Assembly (NCBI GenBank): GCA_964423205.1
Contig: CAYRDX010000058.1
Span: 1 to 29,710, forward strand
DNA from: UBA6168 sp964423205
Lineage (GTDB): Bacteria > Bacteroidota > Bacteroidia > Chitinophagales > Saprospiraceae
Length of the DNA: 29,710 nucleotides
Direction: 5' to 3'
Below are positions 16,358 through 26,896 of the stretch, piece by piece. A program made the position numbers and the translations under genes. Every line of letters starts with the position of its first letter. Positions within the stretch are counted from its first letter, which is position 1. The notes under the pieces are model-generated. The model was given only the letters and a program-made list of their open reading frames with translations. It was not told where the DNA came from and did not search any database.

Positions 16358-19246
16358 ATGATGAATAAGGTTTTCCGAAAAGCAGGATTGCTGCTCCTTC
16401 TAATGGGTGGCGCTGTTCTGGCTTTCGCTCAAAATTTTGGGAATACTTCTTTTATCAGTGAAACGCCGGTAAAGGGCGGATTCGAACTTTTCAGATCAGG
16501 GAAATCTATCTCCATTGTAACGGATCCAAATGACCACAAAGGAGTATTGCGCGCAGCTGAAGACCTCCATGAAGATATTGGCCTGGTCACCATGTCCACT
16601 AATAACAGTGTTTCCTCAAAAATCAATTCAAACTGTGCAATAATCATAGCAGGTACTCTGGGTAATCATGCCTTGATAGATCAACTTGTTGAGAAAGGTA
16701 AACTGAATAAAAATGACCTGACCGGCAAAAGAGAAACCTTTATCATTCAGGTTGTCGATAAGCCATTTCCCAAGGTGGATAAAGCTTTGGTGATTGCCGG
16801 AAGTGATAAAAGGGGTACCATCTATGGCATTTATGAATTATCGGAACAGATTGGTGTATCACCCTGGACTTGGTGGGCTGATGTGCCAGTGAAACCTAAG
16901 AAATCCATTTATGTACTTCCCGGTACTCACAGTTTAGGAGAACCAAAAGTTAAGTACCGTGGTATTTTCATTAACGATGAAGCACCTGCATTGTCGGGTT
17001 GGACTAAAGAGAAGTTTGGTGGCTTCAATTCAAAATTTTATGTACACGTTTTTGAACTCATTCTGCGCCTGAAAGGCAATTTTCTTTGGCCTGCCATGTG
17101 GGGTAACGCATTTTATGACGACGACCCCATGAATCCGGTTCTTGCCGATGAATATGGGGTAGTCATTGGTACCTCACACCACGAGCCAATGATGCGTGCA
17201 CATGATGAATGGCGGCGTTACGGAGGAGGTACAGAATGGAATTATCTGACCAATGAAAACAGGTTGAAGGACTACTGGAGGGAAAGCATCAGAAGAACTG
17301 GGAGGAAAGAAAGCATTATAACGCTCGGTATGCGTGGTGACGGCGATATGCCTATGACCCAGGGTACAGCCATAGAACTTCTGGAGAGAATTATTTTGGA
17401 CCAAAGAAAAATCCTTGTTGAAGAAACGGGTAAAAAAGAGGATGCAATGCCACAAGTTTGGGCACTTTATAAGGAGGTACAGGACTACTACGACAAAGGA
17501 ATGAGGGTACCTGATGATGTGACTTTGCTGCTGTGTGACGACAATTGGGGAAATATCCGGAAATTACCTCAGATTGGGGCAAAGCCCCGAAAAGGGGGTT
17601 ACGGAGTCTATTATCATTTTGACTATGTCGGTGGCCCAAGAAATTACAAATGGCTGAACACCAATCCTCTCCCGCGCATCCATGAACAAATGAACCTTGC
17701 CTGGCATTACGGTGCCCGTGAAATTTGGGTGGTAAATGTTGGCGACATCAAGCCGATGGAATTTCCAATCTCTTTCTTTCTCGATTTTGCCTGGAATCCG
17801 GATGCGATTTCAGCAACTCAGGTACAGGCATATACTGAGTTTTGGGCTGCAAAACAATTTGGCAGTACCCATGCCGGTGAGATTGCGGATTTACTGGCCA
17901 AATACGCCAAGTACAATGCCCGCCGGAAACCCGAATTGCTGTACGTGAACACTTACAGCCTGTTCAACAACCGTGAATGGGAAGGGGTGGTAAAGGAATA
18001 TACTGACCTTTTGAAAAGAGCGGAAGAACTGAATTCAAAGTTGCCATCTGATTACAGGGATGCCTTTTACCAATTGGTATTACATCCGATTCAGGCTTGT
18101 TCCAATCTAAACGCACTGTATTATTCAGTTGCCCTGAACCGCCATTATGCAACACAAAAAAGAAGTGCAACCAATACTATGGCTGAAAAAGCAAGAATGC
18201 TCTTTCAGAAGGATGCGGAAATTTCGGCTTTTTACAATAAGAAGTTAGCAGGTGGGAAATGGAACCACATGATGGACCAAACACACATTGGATACACTTA
18301 CTGGCAGCAGCCACCCGTGGACATAATGCCGGAGGTGAGGGATTACGAACCCGAAAATGACGCAAAGGCTGGAATTGCCGTGGAGGGAAATCCTCTGGCC
18401 AGGTTTGATAATTTGGATCCGCTGGTCTTGCCGGAAATGACTTCCCTGCAACCTGCAGTTACACGCTACATCGAAATATTCAATACAGGCCGAACGCCAT
18501 TCTCCTTTCAAATCAATTCTCAAAGTGAATACCTTATTTTATCTTCCTCAAAAGGTTCTCTTGATTTGGAGCAGCGTATAGAGGTAAGTGTTAACTGGGA
18601 AAAGGTACCAACAGGAAGGCATAGGGATAAGCTGTCTATCCAAACTTCAACCATGCAAAAGTTTGACGTTTACGTCGATTTATACAAACCCGAAAAAGCG
18701 CTTTTAAAAGATTTTTCCGGATTCCTGGAATCAGAAGGCCTTGTTTCTATGCCAGCCGAAAATTATAACCGCAAAAATGAGACTGGAAATATCATTTGGC
18801 AACATTTGCCGGACTTGGGAAGAAGGTCAGGAGCTATGACCTACTACCCACTTACTGATTCAATTTCCGGGTTGCCCGGCACGGGCCCAAACCTGGAATA
18901 TTATTTTTTCAGCGCAAAAGTTGGTGAAGTTGGAGTTTGGGTTTATTTAGCACCAACCCTGCCATTCAATGAATCGGCAGGCCTTAGGTATGGAATTTCT
19001 ATTGACGATGAGCCTGTTCAAGTCATCAATATTCATCAGGATAAATCGCAGCAAAACTGGGAGCGGAGTGTGGCAGAAAATGTAAGGCGATTATACTCAA
19101 GGCACCGGATTACAGCAAATGGCAAACATACACTCAAATTTTGGGCAATAGACCCTGGAGTGGTATTCCAGCATGTGGTTGTTGATTTTGGTGGTTTGAA
19201 ATCACTCTATCTGGAACCTGTACCCAGCCCTGGTATAGAGAAATAA
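16358..19246 (+). CDS. GH115 xylan alpha-1,2-glucuronidase
   Basis: 962 aa with signal peptide (LLLLLMGGAVLAFAQ), periplasmic or surface. Family-typical blocks: GIYELSEQIGVSPWTWWADVP, GIFINDEAPAL, FLWPAMWGNAFYDDDP, IGTSHHEPM (271-278), MRGDGDMPM, DDNWGN (394-399), FDYVGGPRNYKW, NVGDIKPMEFP (460-470) and FLDFAWNP. The C-terminal beta-sandwich of GH115 enzymes is at about 690-955. GH115 enzymes remove (4-O-methyl)glucuronic acid from internal and terminal xylose units of xylan, so they act on polymer or long oligomers, unlike GH67. Position directly after susCD, separated by the hairpin. Two adjacent ATGs (16358, 16361) are possible starts. Confidence 0.93.
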   Translation: MMNKVFRKAGLLLLLMGGAVLAFAQNFGNTSFISETPVKGGFELFRSGKSISIVTDPNDHKGVLRAAEDLHEDIGLVTMSTNNSVSSKINSNCAIIIAGTLGNHALIDQLVEKGKLNKNDLTGKRETFIIQVVDKPFPKVDKALVIAGSDKRGTIYGIYELSEQIGVSPWTWWADVPVKPKKSIYVLPGTHSLGEPKVKYRGIFINDEAPALSGWTKEKFGGFNSKFYVHVFELILRLKGNFLWPAMWGNAFYDDDPMNPVLADEYGVVIGTSHHEPMMRAHDEWRRYGGGTEWNYLTNENRLKDYWRESIRRTGRKESIITLGMRGDGDMPMTQGTAIELLERIILDQRKILVEETGKKEDAMPQVWALYKEVQDYYDKGMRVPDDVTLLLCDDNWGNIRKLPQIGAKPRKGGYGVYYHFDYVGGPRNYKWLNTNPLPRIHEQMNLAWHYGAREIWVVNVGDIKPMEFPISFFLDFAWNPDAISATQVQAYTEFWAAKQFGSTHAGEIADLLAKYAKYNARRKPELLYVNTYSLFNNREWEGVVKEYTDLLKRAEELNSKLPSDYRDAFYQLVLHPIQACSNLNALYYSVALNRHYATQKRSATNTMAEKARMLFQKDAEISAFYNKKLAGGKWNHMMDQTHIGYTYWQQPPVDIMPEVRDYEPENDAKAGIAVEGNPLARFDNLDPLVLPEMTSLQPAVTRYIEIFNTGRTPFSFQINSQSEYLILSSSKGSLDLEQRIEVSVNWEKVPTGRHRDKLSIQTSTMQKFDVYVDLYKPEKALLKDFSGFLESEGLVSMPAENYNRKNETGNIIWQHLPDLGRRSGAMTYYPLTDSISGLPGTGPNLEYYFFSAKVGEVGVWVYLAPTLPFNESAGLRYGISIDDEPVQVINIHQDKSQQNWERSVAENVRRLYSRHRITANGKHTLKFWAIDPGVVFQHVVVDFGGLKSLYLEPVPSPGIEK

Positions 19247-19297
19247 CCTTGTTCAGAACCTTATGAAATCAATTCCAAACTACCTGAAACGATTGTT

Positions 19298-20412
19298 ATG
19301 ATACACACCATGCGATGGTTTGGGCCCAATGACCCGGTTTCCCTCATGGATATCCGGCAGGCTGGCTGTTGTGGCGTAGTGACGGCACTGCACCAAATTC
19401 CTGTTGGTGAGGTTTGGCCTGTTGAAGCCATTCGTGAACGATTATTTCTTATTGAAAAAGATAACGACAATTTCTCAACCCTGAAATGGACTGTGGTGGA
19501 AAGTCTTCCGGTACATGAAGACATTAAAAAGGGTCTGCCATCCCGTGAGTTGTATGTTGATAATTACAGGCAATCATTGAGAAATTTAGCTGAATGTGGT
19601 ATCCGAACGGTGTGTTATAACTTCATGCCGGTGTTGGATTGGTCACGAACAGACCTCAATTTTACTTTGCCTACCGGCGCAAAGGCATTGCGTTTTGTCT
19701 GGGAAGATTTTGCCTTATTTGATTTATACATTCTCAAAAGGCCGGGTGCAAAGAACGACTATTCTGAAGATGTCAGAACCAAGGCCAAAGCACGCTTTGA
19801 GAAGATGGACCAGGAACAACTTCGAAACCTGAAAGACACCGTTTTGCTTGGACTGCCGGGTTCAGAGGAAGCTTTTGAACTGAAGTCCTTTCAGAGCCTC
19901 TTGGATGCCTACAAAGACATTGGTGATGCAGAATTGCGGCAGAATTTGTATTGGTTCATACAACAGGTTAGCCCCACTGCAGAAGAACTTGGCATCGGCT
20001 TGTGTATCCATCCTGATGATCCTCCCATGCCCCTTTTAGGACTACCGCGGGTGGTCAGTACTCAATCCGACCTTGAACAATTATTGAAGACTTATGAAAG
20101 TCCGGCGAATGGCTTAACCTTTTGTACCGGATCTTTAGGTGTAAGGGCCGACAATGATATAGCTCAGATGGCCGTACGATTTGCTGACAAAGTTCATTTT
20201 ATACATTTGCGCAGTACCAGAAGGGAGGAAAACCCCCGGAATTTCCATGAAGCAGATCACCTTGACGGTGATGTGGATATGTATTCCATCGTCAAGATCT
20301 TTGTCGAGGAAGAAAAACGTCGAAAAGCCAATGGCAATAGAGACTGGTCTATTCCAATGCGTCCCGATCATGGCCATCAAATGCTGGATGATTTGAAAAA
20401 GAAAACTTATCC
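19298..20412 (+). CDS. uxuA: mannonate dehydratase UxuA, 3' end lost in assembly gap
   Basis: 371 codons visible, then 100 N. The N-terminus MRWFGPNDPVSLMDIRQAG and the blocks GVVTALHQIPVGEVW, YNFMPVLDWSRTDL, LGIGLCIHPDDPPMPLLGLPRVV, LTFCTGSLG, FIHLRSTRR and MRPDHGHQMLDDLKKKT are those of Fe/Mn-dependent D-mannonate dehydratase, which converts D-mannonate to 2-keto-3-deoxygluconate. It is cytoplasmic (no signal peptide). Family proteins have about 390-400 residues, so only some 25-30 C-terminal residues should be missing. In this locus it processes the glucuronate released by GH115 and GH67. The start overlaps the TGA of a 12-codon frame that begins at 19263. Confidence 0.95.
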
Positions 20413-20512
20413 NNNNNNNNNNNNNNNNNNNNNNNNNNNNNNNNNNNNNNNNNNNNNNNNNNNNNNNNNNNNNNNNNNNNNNNNNNNNNNNNNNNNNNNN
20501 NNNNNNNNNNNN
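20413..20512. other. assembly gap 1 (100 N)
   Basis: Exactly 100 N, a usual placeholder for unknown length. The missing UxuA C-terminus plus the missing GH67 N-terminus need about 250 bases or more, so the true gap is probably longer than shown. The apparently continuous reading frame across it is an accident of the placeholder length. Confidence 0.97.
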
Positions 20513-22434
20513 CCGGCTGGCAGTCATTTCATTTTGTCATCGGCTGAGAGAGAGCTGCGCAAAGGGTTAGAAGGGCTATTGGGTAACCCGGTAGGCACGA
20601 AAGTTCAAAAAAAAGGAGGCATTGTATTTCAGATAATGAGCAGTTTGGCTGCTGAATCTTATCGAATTACCATAAAAGAAGGTAACATTCTGATAGAAGG
20701 TGGCGACGAAAAGGGAATTTTATACGGTTCTTTTGCGCTGCTTCGCCATATACAAACGGGTAAAACACTTAAGGAAATCAAACTTGAAAGCAGTCCCCGG
20801 ATACAACTTAGAATGCTCAATCATTGGGACAATCCGCTCGGAACAATTGAGCGTGGATATGCCGGGTCCTCTTTATGGAAATGGTATGAACTTCCTGAAA
20901 CCATTGACCCCCGTTACACCGATTATGCCCGTGCTAATGCTTCCATTGGTATCAATGCCGTTGTCCTGAACAACGTGAATGCAAGCGCTCGTTTCCTGAC
21001 CTCTGAGTATCTTCCCAAGGTCAAAGCAATTGCCGACGTTTTCAGGCCCTATGGCATCAGGGTTTTCTTGTCCATCAATTTCGCATCTCCTAAAATATTG
21101 GGTAAGCTCAGGAATTCCGATCCGCTTGACCCTCAGGTGATTCAATGGTGGACTCAAAAAGTGAATGAGATATATACTTACATTCCAGACTTCGGTGGCT
21201 TTCTGGTAAAGGCAAATTCCGAAGGTGAGCCCGGTCCGCAGGAATACGGCAGAACCCATGCTGACGGCGCCAATATGCTGGCCAAGGCTTTTCAGCCACA
21301 CAGGGGTCTGGTAATATGGAGAGCATTCGTGTACAGCCCGGACCCCAATGGTGATCGTTTCAAAGAAGCCTCTAAGGAGTTCACTCCTCTCGATGGTCAG
21401 TTTGAAAAAAATGTGGTGGTCCAGGTGAAAAACGGACCCATTGATTTTCAGCCAAGGGAACCTTTTCATCCGCTTTTTGGCGCCATGCCCAAAACACCAC
21501 TTGCCATGGAGTTTCAGATTACACAGGAGTATCTTGGTTTCTCCACCAACCTCGTTTACCTGGCCACTATGTATAAAGAATGCCTTAATTCAGATACCTG
21601 GGTCAATGGAAAGGGTTCTACCGTCGCCAAGGTGGTAGATGGTTCCTTGCACCAGTACCCGATAACGGTGATGGCCGGAGTAGCCAATACTGGTTCCGAC
21701 CGAAACTGGACCGGGCACCTTATGTCGCAGGCAAACTGGTATGCTTTCGGAAGACTGGCATGGGACCACACCATAAGTGAGGCCGAAATTCTCGATGAAT
21801 GGATAAAGATGACATGGACTAAAGACCACTCTTCATTGGCAATGATTAAAAATATCATGTTGAAGTCTTGGGAAATCTATGTCGATTTTACAACACCGCT
21901 TGGTTTGCACCACATTATGGGTCAGGGAATACATTTTGGTCCGGAACCCTGGCTCGAAAAAAGTGCACGTCCCGATTGGACTTCGGTCTATTACCATAGA
22001 GCAGACGAAGATGGAATCGGTTTTGACCGGACAGAGAATGGAAGCCAGGCACTTTTGCTTTACAGGCCGGAGGTCCAGGCTCAGTGGGGCAATCCACAAA
22101 CTTGCGACCTGAAATTCCTGCTTTGGTTTCACCATGTAAAATGGGATGCCACCCTCTCCACTGGGCGCAGCTTATGGGATGAATTGTGTATCCATTATTA
22201 CAAGGGCGTAGAATCGGTTAGGTGGATGCAAAATGAATGGACAAAAGTCAAACCTTCTGTTGATGCCGAGATGTTTGCCGATGTTTCCGGCAGGCTGGCA
22301 AGACAATACAAAGAGGCCCTCAACTGGCGGGATGCCTGTGTACTTTATTTTCAGACGTTTTCCAAAAAGCCTGTTCCTTCTCCGTATTCACCTCCAACGA
22401 GGACATTGGAAGAAATGAAGCGCATTGTGGAAAT
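20513..22434 (+). CDS. aguA: GH67 alpha-glucuronidase, both ends lost in gaps
   Basis: 640 codons visible out of about 700 in the family; the signal peptide region and the last residues are missing. Visible: an N-terminal beta domain (SYRITIKEGNILIEGGDEKGILYGSF), then the TIM barrel with RMLNHWDNPLGTIERGYAG. Catalytic acid is the Glu of VKANSEGEPGP (codon at 21221). The general-base pair corresponds to Asp of KNGPIDFQPREP (21443) and Glu of QITQEYLG (21527), equivalent to Glu292, Asp365 and Glu393 in the Cellvibrio enzyme by motif and spacing. GH67 removes (methyl)glucuronate only from the non-reducing-end xylose of small oligosaccharides, so it complements GH115. Probably periplasmic. It lies between uxuA and the esterase gene. 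Confidence 0.95.
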
Positions 22435-22534
22435 NNNNNNNNNNNNNNNNNNNNNNNNNNNNNNNNNNNNNNNNNNNNNNNNNNNNNNNNNNNNNNNNNN
22501 NNNNNNNNNNNNNNNNNNNNNNNNNNNNNNNNNN
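22435..22534. other. assembly gap 2 (100 N)
   Basis: Exactly 100 N of presumably unknown true length. It removes the last residues of GH67 and the signal peptide and first strand of the esterase. The open frame that runs out of it to 22723 is out of phase with the esterase and is not a gene. Confidence 0.97.
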
Positions 22535-24420
22535 GTACACAAGTCAACTCACAGGTCAGATTGCCTCGGCTCGTCAGCAATGGAATGGTATTGCAGCAGG
22601 GCGATGCCAGGATTTGGGGTTGGGCTTCGCCAAACGAGCGCATCAGGATTGCATTCATGGGGCAAACTTTCCAAACACAGGCCGATAATGCAGGTAAATG
22701 GAAGCAGGAAATCACCAACCTGAAGCCGGGAGGCCCTTATGTCATGAACATCAGTGCCAGTAATACCATCCAGCTTTCAGATATACTCATCGGCGACGTT
22801 TGGGTTTGTTCAGGGCAGTCGAATATGGAGATGCCTGTGAAAAGGGTCAGACCACTCTATGAAGCTGAAATTGCGACATCAGAAAACACTTTCATAAGGC
22901 ACTTTACTGTTCCATATCGTTACGATTTCACCACACCACAAGTTGACCTCGCGGGTGGTGAGTGGAAACCCACCAATCCAACAACAGTGCTGGATTTTTC
23001 TGCTGTTGCCTGGTTTTTTGCTCAGGAGCTTTTCAAAGTCAATAAGGTGCCCATTGGTTTGATAAATGCCAGCATGGGTGGATCTCCAGCAGAAGCCTGG
23101 ATGAGCGAGGAAGCACTGCGCCAATTCCCCGCGCATCTGGACGAAGCCATCAAGTACAGGAATGACCAACTCATCAAACGCATAGAGGCTGCGGACAGCA
23201 AGCGCAACAGCGAATGGTACAGTATGCTTTGGCAAAAGGATGCCGGTAAAGGCAAATGGAATCAACCTGATTTGGATGATTCTGACTGGAAAAGCATAAA
23301 TATACCGGGTTACTGGTCCGATAACGATTCAGAAACTAAGAATGGCGTGGTATGGTTCCGCAGAACAATTAACCTGCGGCCTGATTTGGCAGGGAAAGAA
23401 GCAAAACTGGAACTTGGAAGAATCGTCGATGCAGATTCGGTGTATGTAAATGGCGTTTTTGTTGGCACAGTGAGTTACCAGTATCCGCCACGCTGGTACA
23501 CCATACCTTCAGGCTTACTCAAAGCCGGAGAAAATTCTCTCGTAGTACGTGTCATCAACAGCGCAGGTAAAGGTGGATTTGTGCCAGATAAAAAATACGA
23601 ATTGCGGATTGGGAGCGAAATAATCGACCTGAAGGGAACCTGGAAGTACAAACTTGGAGCAGGAATGGAGCCTATGGGTGGAGGAACCGTTGTACGTTGG
23701 AAGCCTTTAGGACTGCATAACGGAATGATTCATCCACTTTTGAATTACAGGATTAAAGGAGTCATTTGGTATCAGGGTGAGTCCAACGCGGGCAGACCTC
23801 AGGAGTACCGGACTTTATTCCCAGCCATGATTCAGGATTGGCGGAACAATTGGAAGCAGGGTGATTTCCCATTCCTTTTTGTGCAACTGACCAATTTCAT
23901 GGAGTCGAAACCGATTCCTGGCAAAAGCAATTGGGCTTTGTTGCGCGAAGCGCAAAACCGAACTTTATCACTTCCTAACACGGGCATGGCAGTAACCATC
24001 GATATTGGTGAATGGAACGATATCCACCCGCTCAATAAGAAGGACGTCGGGGTCCGACTGGCTCTGGAGGCTCGCCGAATAGCCTATGGCGAAGAGGAAT
24101 TGGTGTCAAAAGGCCCGGTTTTCGAATCGATGGAAATAACGGGAAACAGGATGGTACTCAGCTTTGCCAATATTGGTGATGGTTTAGTGGCAAAAGGCAA
24201 AAAGAGACCCGGAGGCTTTGCCGTAGCGGGTGAAAGCGGAGTTTTCCAATGGGCCTCTGCGCGAATAAAAGGAGATAAGGTTTTGCTGAAAACAAAAGGC
24301 ATCGACAAGCCGGTGGCGGTTCGATATGCCTGGGCTGATAATCCGGATACCGCAAACTTGTTTAATAAAAACGGCCTGCCTGCCGCACCTTTCAGGACGG
24401 ACAAATGGGACGATAAATAA
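22535..24420 (+). CDS. SGNH-type carbohydrate acetyl esterase (sialate O-acetylesterase family), 5' end lost in gap
   Basis: The frame is open from the gap; the visible product begins TQVNSQVRLPRLVSNGMVLQ, so the true start and signal peptide are in the gap (the TTG at 22561 is not a natural start). Catalytic SGNH elements: Ser in WVCSGQSNMEMP (codon 22819), GVIWYQGESN (23761-23790), and the Asp/His of EWNDIHP (24019, 24025). Between the first and second block, about 23230-23660, a galactose-binding-like beta-sandwich is inserted (DLDDSDWKSINIPGYW, VWFRRTINL, VYVNGVFVG). This interrupted architecture is known for the 9-O-acetylesterase-like enzymes and the CE20-type hemicellulose esterases. 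In this locus it would deacetylate xylan or xylo-oligosaccharides; that is inference from context. The GH51 gene starts 8 bp after its stop. Confidence 0.88.
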
Positions 24421-24428
24421 TAGCAGCT

Positions 24429-25985
24429 ATGTTTCGAATTATTTTGATAGTCACTGTGGTTTTGAATTATTGGGTCGCTTCTGGTCAAAACCAGTTGCTT
24501 ATAGAGTTCGATTTGGCTAAGGACACCATCAGCAGGCATATCTATGGCCATTTTGCCGAACACTTGGGCAGGTGTATTTACGATGGATTTTATGTGGGAG
24601 AAAAAAACAAGAACATCCCTAACATAAACGGCGTCAGAACGGATATTATCGATGCGCTCAGAAAGCTGCAAATACCAAATCTGAGATGGCCCGGTGGATG
24701 TTTTGCGGACACCTACCATTGGAAGGATGGCATTGGCCCGAAAAAGAAGAGACCTGCAATGTTGAATATCTGGTGGGGAAATGTCAGGGAAGACAACAGC
24801 TTTGGCACCCATGAATTCCTCAATATGTGCGAAATCCTGGGGGCAGAACCCTACCTCGCTGCCAATGTAGGCAGCAGCACACCGCAGGATTTGGCGGATT
24901 GGATAAAATACACCACTCACCCCAACGGCAGTAGCCCTATGGCTGAATTGCGCCAAAAAAATGGTCGTGCTGCTCCATGGAAGGTGAAATACTGGGGCTT
25001 GGGAAATGAAGCCTGGGGTTGCGGGGGAAACATGACCCCTGAGTATTACGCCAATATTTACCGGCAGTTTGCAACATTCACCACCAACTGGAATAATTCT
25101 GACCGATTATTCAGGGTGGCTTCCGGACCAGCTTCAGGTGATTATAACTGGACAGAAACGGTGATGAAAAACGTTCCACTTAACCTGATAGAAGGAATTT
25201 CACTGCACCATTATTCTGTTATCGATTGGTCGAAAAAAGGACCTTCCACAGCTTTTGATGAAGGGACATACTTCAGGACGATGCAGCGAGCTCTTCACAT
25301 GGAAGAACTGGTGGACAAGCATGCCGCCATTATGGATAAATATGACCCCAAAAACAGGGTGGCTCTATTTATCAGTGAATGGGGTGGCTGGTATGATGTA
25401 GAACCCGGCACAAACGGTGCCTTCCTGTACCAGCAGAATACTATGCGCGATGCTATGATTGCCGGCACCACATTGAATATCCTCAACAACCGATGTGACC
25501 GGGTCAAAATGGCCAACCTGGCCCAAACCGTCAATGTCCTGCAGGCAGTCATTCTGACAGAGGGCAATAAAATGCTGCTCACGCCTACTTATCATGTAAT
25601 GGAAATGTACAAAGTGCACCAGGATGCACTTTTGCTCCCTGTCAAACTAACTTCAGATGTGTATGAGTTTGACGGAAATCAACTGAAAGCAATTTCAGCA
25701 TCTGCCTCCCGCGATAAAATGGGAAAGGTGCATGTCTCCCTGGCCAATATTCATGCAAGGGAGTCAAAACAAATCAGCGTGAATTTCCCTGGTGTGGAAA
25801 ATATGGACATTTCAGGAAGAATACTGACATCGGCAAGGCTTCAGGACCACAATACTTTTGACCGGCCGGAACTTGTCAAGCCGACAATTTTTAACTCCTT
25901 CACTACTGCATCCGGAGTCCTGCAGATTACCATACCACCTTTTTCGGTGGTCGTGCTGACGATAAAATCCAGGAACAACAATTGA
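24429..25985 (+). CDS. GH51 alpha-L-arabinofuranosidase
   Basis: 518 aa. Signal peptide FRIILIVTVVLNYWVASGQ, so exported. The TIM barrel has IYGHFAEHLGRCIYDG, LRWPGGCFADTYHW and the acid/base Glu194 in WGLGNEAWGCGG. The nucleophile is Glu317 in FISEWGGWYD, followed by the GH51 hallmark FLYQQNTMRDAMIAG. A C-terminal beta-domain follows (about 410-515). It would remove alpha-L-arabinofuranosyl side chains from arabinoxylan fragments. The short gaps to both neighbours (8 and 22 bp) place it inside the operon. Length is normal for the family, and no key residue is missing. Confidence 0.95.
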   Translation: MFRIILIVTVVLNYWVASGQNQLLIEFDLAKDTISRHIYGHFAEHLGRCIYDGFYVGEKNKNIPNINGVRTDIIDALRKLQIPNLRWPGGCFADTYHWKDGIGPKKKRPAMLNIWWGNVREDNSFGTHEFLNMCEILGAEPYLAANVGSSTPQDLADWIKYTTHPNGSSPMAELRQKNGRAAPWKVKYWGLGNEAWGCGGNMTPEYYANIYRQFATFTTNWNNSDRLFRVASGPASGDYNWTETVMKNVPLNLIEGISLHHYSVIDWSKKGPSTAFDEGTYFRTMQRALHMEELVDKHAAIMDKYDPKNRVALFISEWGGWYDVEPGTNGAFLYQQNTMRDAMIAGTTLNILNNRCDRVKMANLAQTVNVLQAVILTEGNKMLLTPTYHVMEMYKVHQDALLLPVKLTSDVYEFDGNQLKAISASASRDKMGKVHVSLANIHARESKQISVNFPGVENMDISGRILTSARLQDHNTFDRPELVKPTIFNSFTTASGVLQITIPPFSVVVLTIKSRNNN

Positions 25986-26007
25986 TTACAACCCCAACCT
26001 ATTTTCA

Positions 26008-26826
26008 ATGATAAATTCAACCATAGAGAACAACCCTGAACGATCACTTAAAGAAAAAGGCAACCCATTCCCTGCCGTTTTTTCTCTTAAGGGTAAAACT
26101 GCCCTCATTACAGGTGGTTCGATGGGTATCGGTTTTCAGATTGCCAGGTGCATGGCCATGGCCGGTGCGACGGTACTCATTACCGGACGCCGGGAAGATG
26201 CCCTTCAAAAGGCGATTACCGACATGGGAGAAAATGCCGTTTATTATGTCAATGATGTTACTCAGTTGAATCAATTGGAGGGCCTGGTAACCCGAATTGA
26301 AGAGAAACATGGAGGTGTTGACATATTGGTAAACAATGCGGGCATAAACATGAAAAAACCGGCACTTGAAGTGTCCGATGAAGATTTTGACCGAATCCTC
26401 CAGACCAATCTCAATGCGGTTTTTGCCCTTACCCGTGCCTGTGCAAAACACATGGTTGCCCGGAAAACCGGCTCTATCATTATGATTTCTTCAATGGCAG
26501 CCTATTATGGCATCGATAGGGTAGTGGCTTATGCGGCATCGAAATCGGGAGTGGAAGGTATGGTGAAAGTACTGGCTTCGGAGTTTTCAAAATTCAATGT
26601 CCGTATTAATTCTATCGCTCCCGGGTTCATTGAAACCAATATGATGAAATCGGCCTTGAACAGCGACCCCGACCGCATGAAAAAAGCCCTGGACAGGACT
26701 CCCATGGGGCATTTCGGTAAGCCCGATGACGTGGGTTGGGCTTCAGTATTCCTGGCTTCGGAGGCCCCAAAATATGTTACCGGTATTTCATTGCCAGTGG
26801 ATGGCGGCAATGCAATTGGATTCTGA
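26008..26826 (+). CDS. SDR-family oxidoreductase, probable UxuB-type D-mannonate oxidoreductase
   Basis: 272 aa, cytoplasmic. Classical short-chain dehydrogenase: cofactor motif TGGSMGIG (35-42), Arg56-57 region ITGRRE suggesting NADP preference, NNAG (109-112), catalytic Ser162, Tyr175 and Lys179 (AYAASKSG), and the closing VDGGNAIGF. An N-terminal extension of about 25 residues precedes the Rossmann fold. Next to uxuA and two alpha-glucuronidases, the natural role is reduction of D-fructuronate to D-mannonate, as for the SDR-type UxuB of Bacillus subtilis. A gluconate-5-dehydrogenase-like activity is the main alternative. The uronate isomerase UxaC that would supply fructuronate is not in the window. 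Confidence 0.85.
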   Translation: MINSTIENNPERSLKEKGNPFPAVFSLKGKTALITGGSMGIGFQIARCMAMAGATVLITGRREDALQKAITDMGENAVYYVNDVTQLNQLEGLVTRIEEKHGGVDILVNNAGINMKKPALEVSDEDFDRILQTNLNAVFALTRACAKHMVARKTGSIIMISSMAAYYGIDRVVAYAASKSGVEGMVKVLASEFSKFNVRINSIAPGFIETNMMKSALNSDPDRMKKALDRTPMGHFGKPDDVGWASVFLASEAPKYVTGISLPVDGGNAIGF

Positions 26827-26840
26827 CTCTTTATGCCCGA

Positions 26841-26874
26841 TAATTTTGGCAAATCAGACTTGTATATAGACTTG
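26841..26874 (+). promoter_or_regulatory. candidate internal promoter before the GH3 gene
   Basis: TTTG at 26845-26848 is followed after 18 bp by TAGACTTG (26867-26874), a near match to TTTG / TAnnTTTG, giving a leader of about 15-20 nt. Alternatively TAATTTTG at 26841 is itself a -7 box. The 70-bp gap here is wider than between the preceding genes. Confidence 0.3.
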
Positions 26875-26896
26875 AAGGTTTCAAAAAAAACGCATC

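Noticed and set aside
22535..22723. Open frame from gap 2 to 22723, seemingly a continuation of GH67
   Set aside because: It is out of phase with the esterase, encodes no GH67-like sequence and exists only because of the placeholder length.
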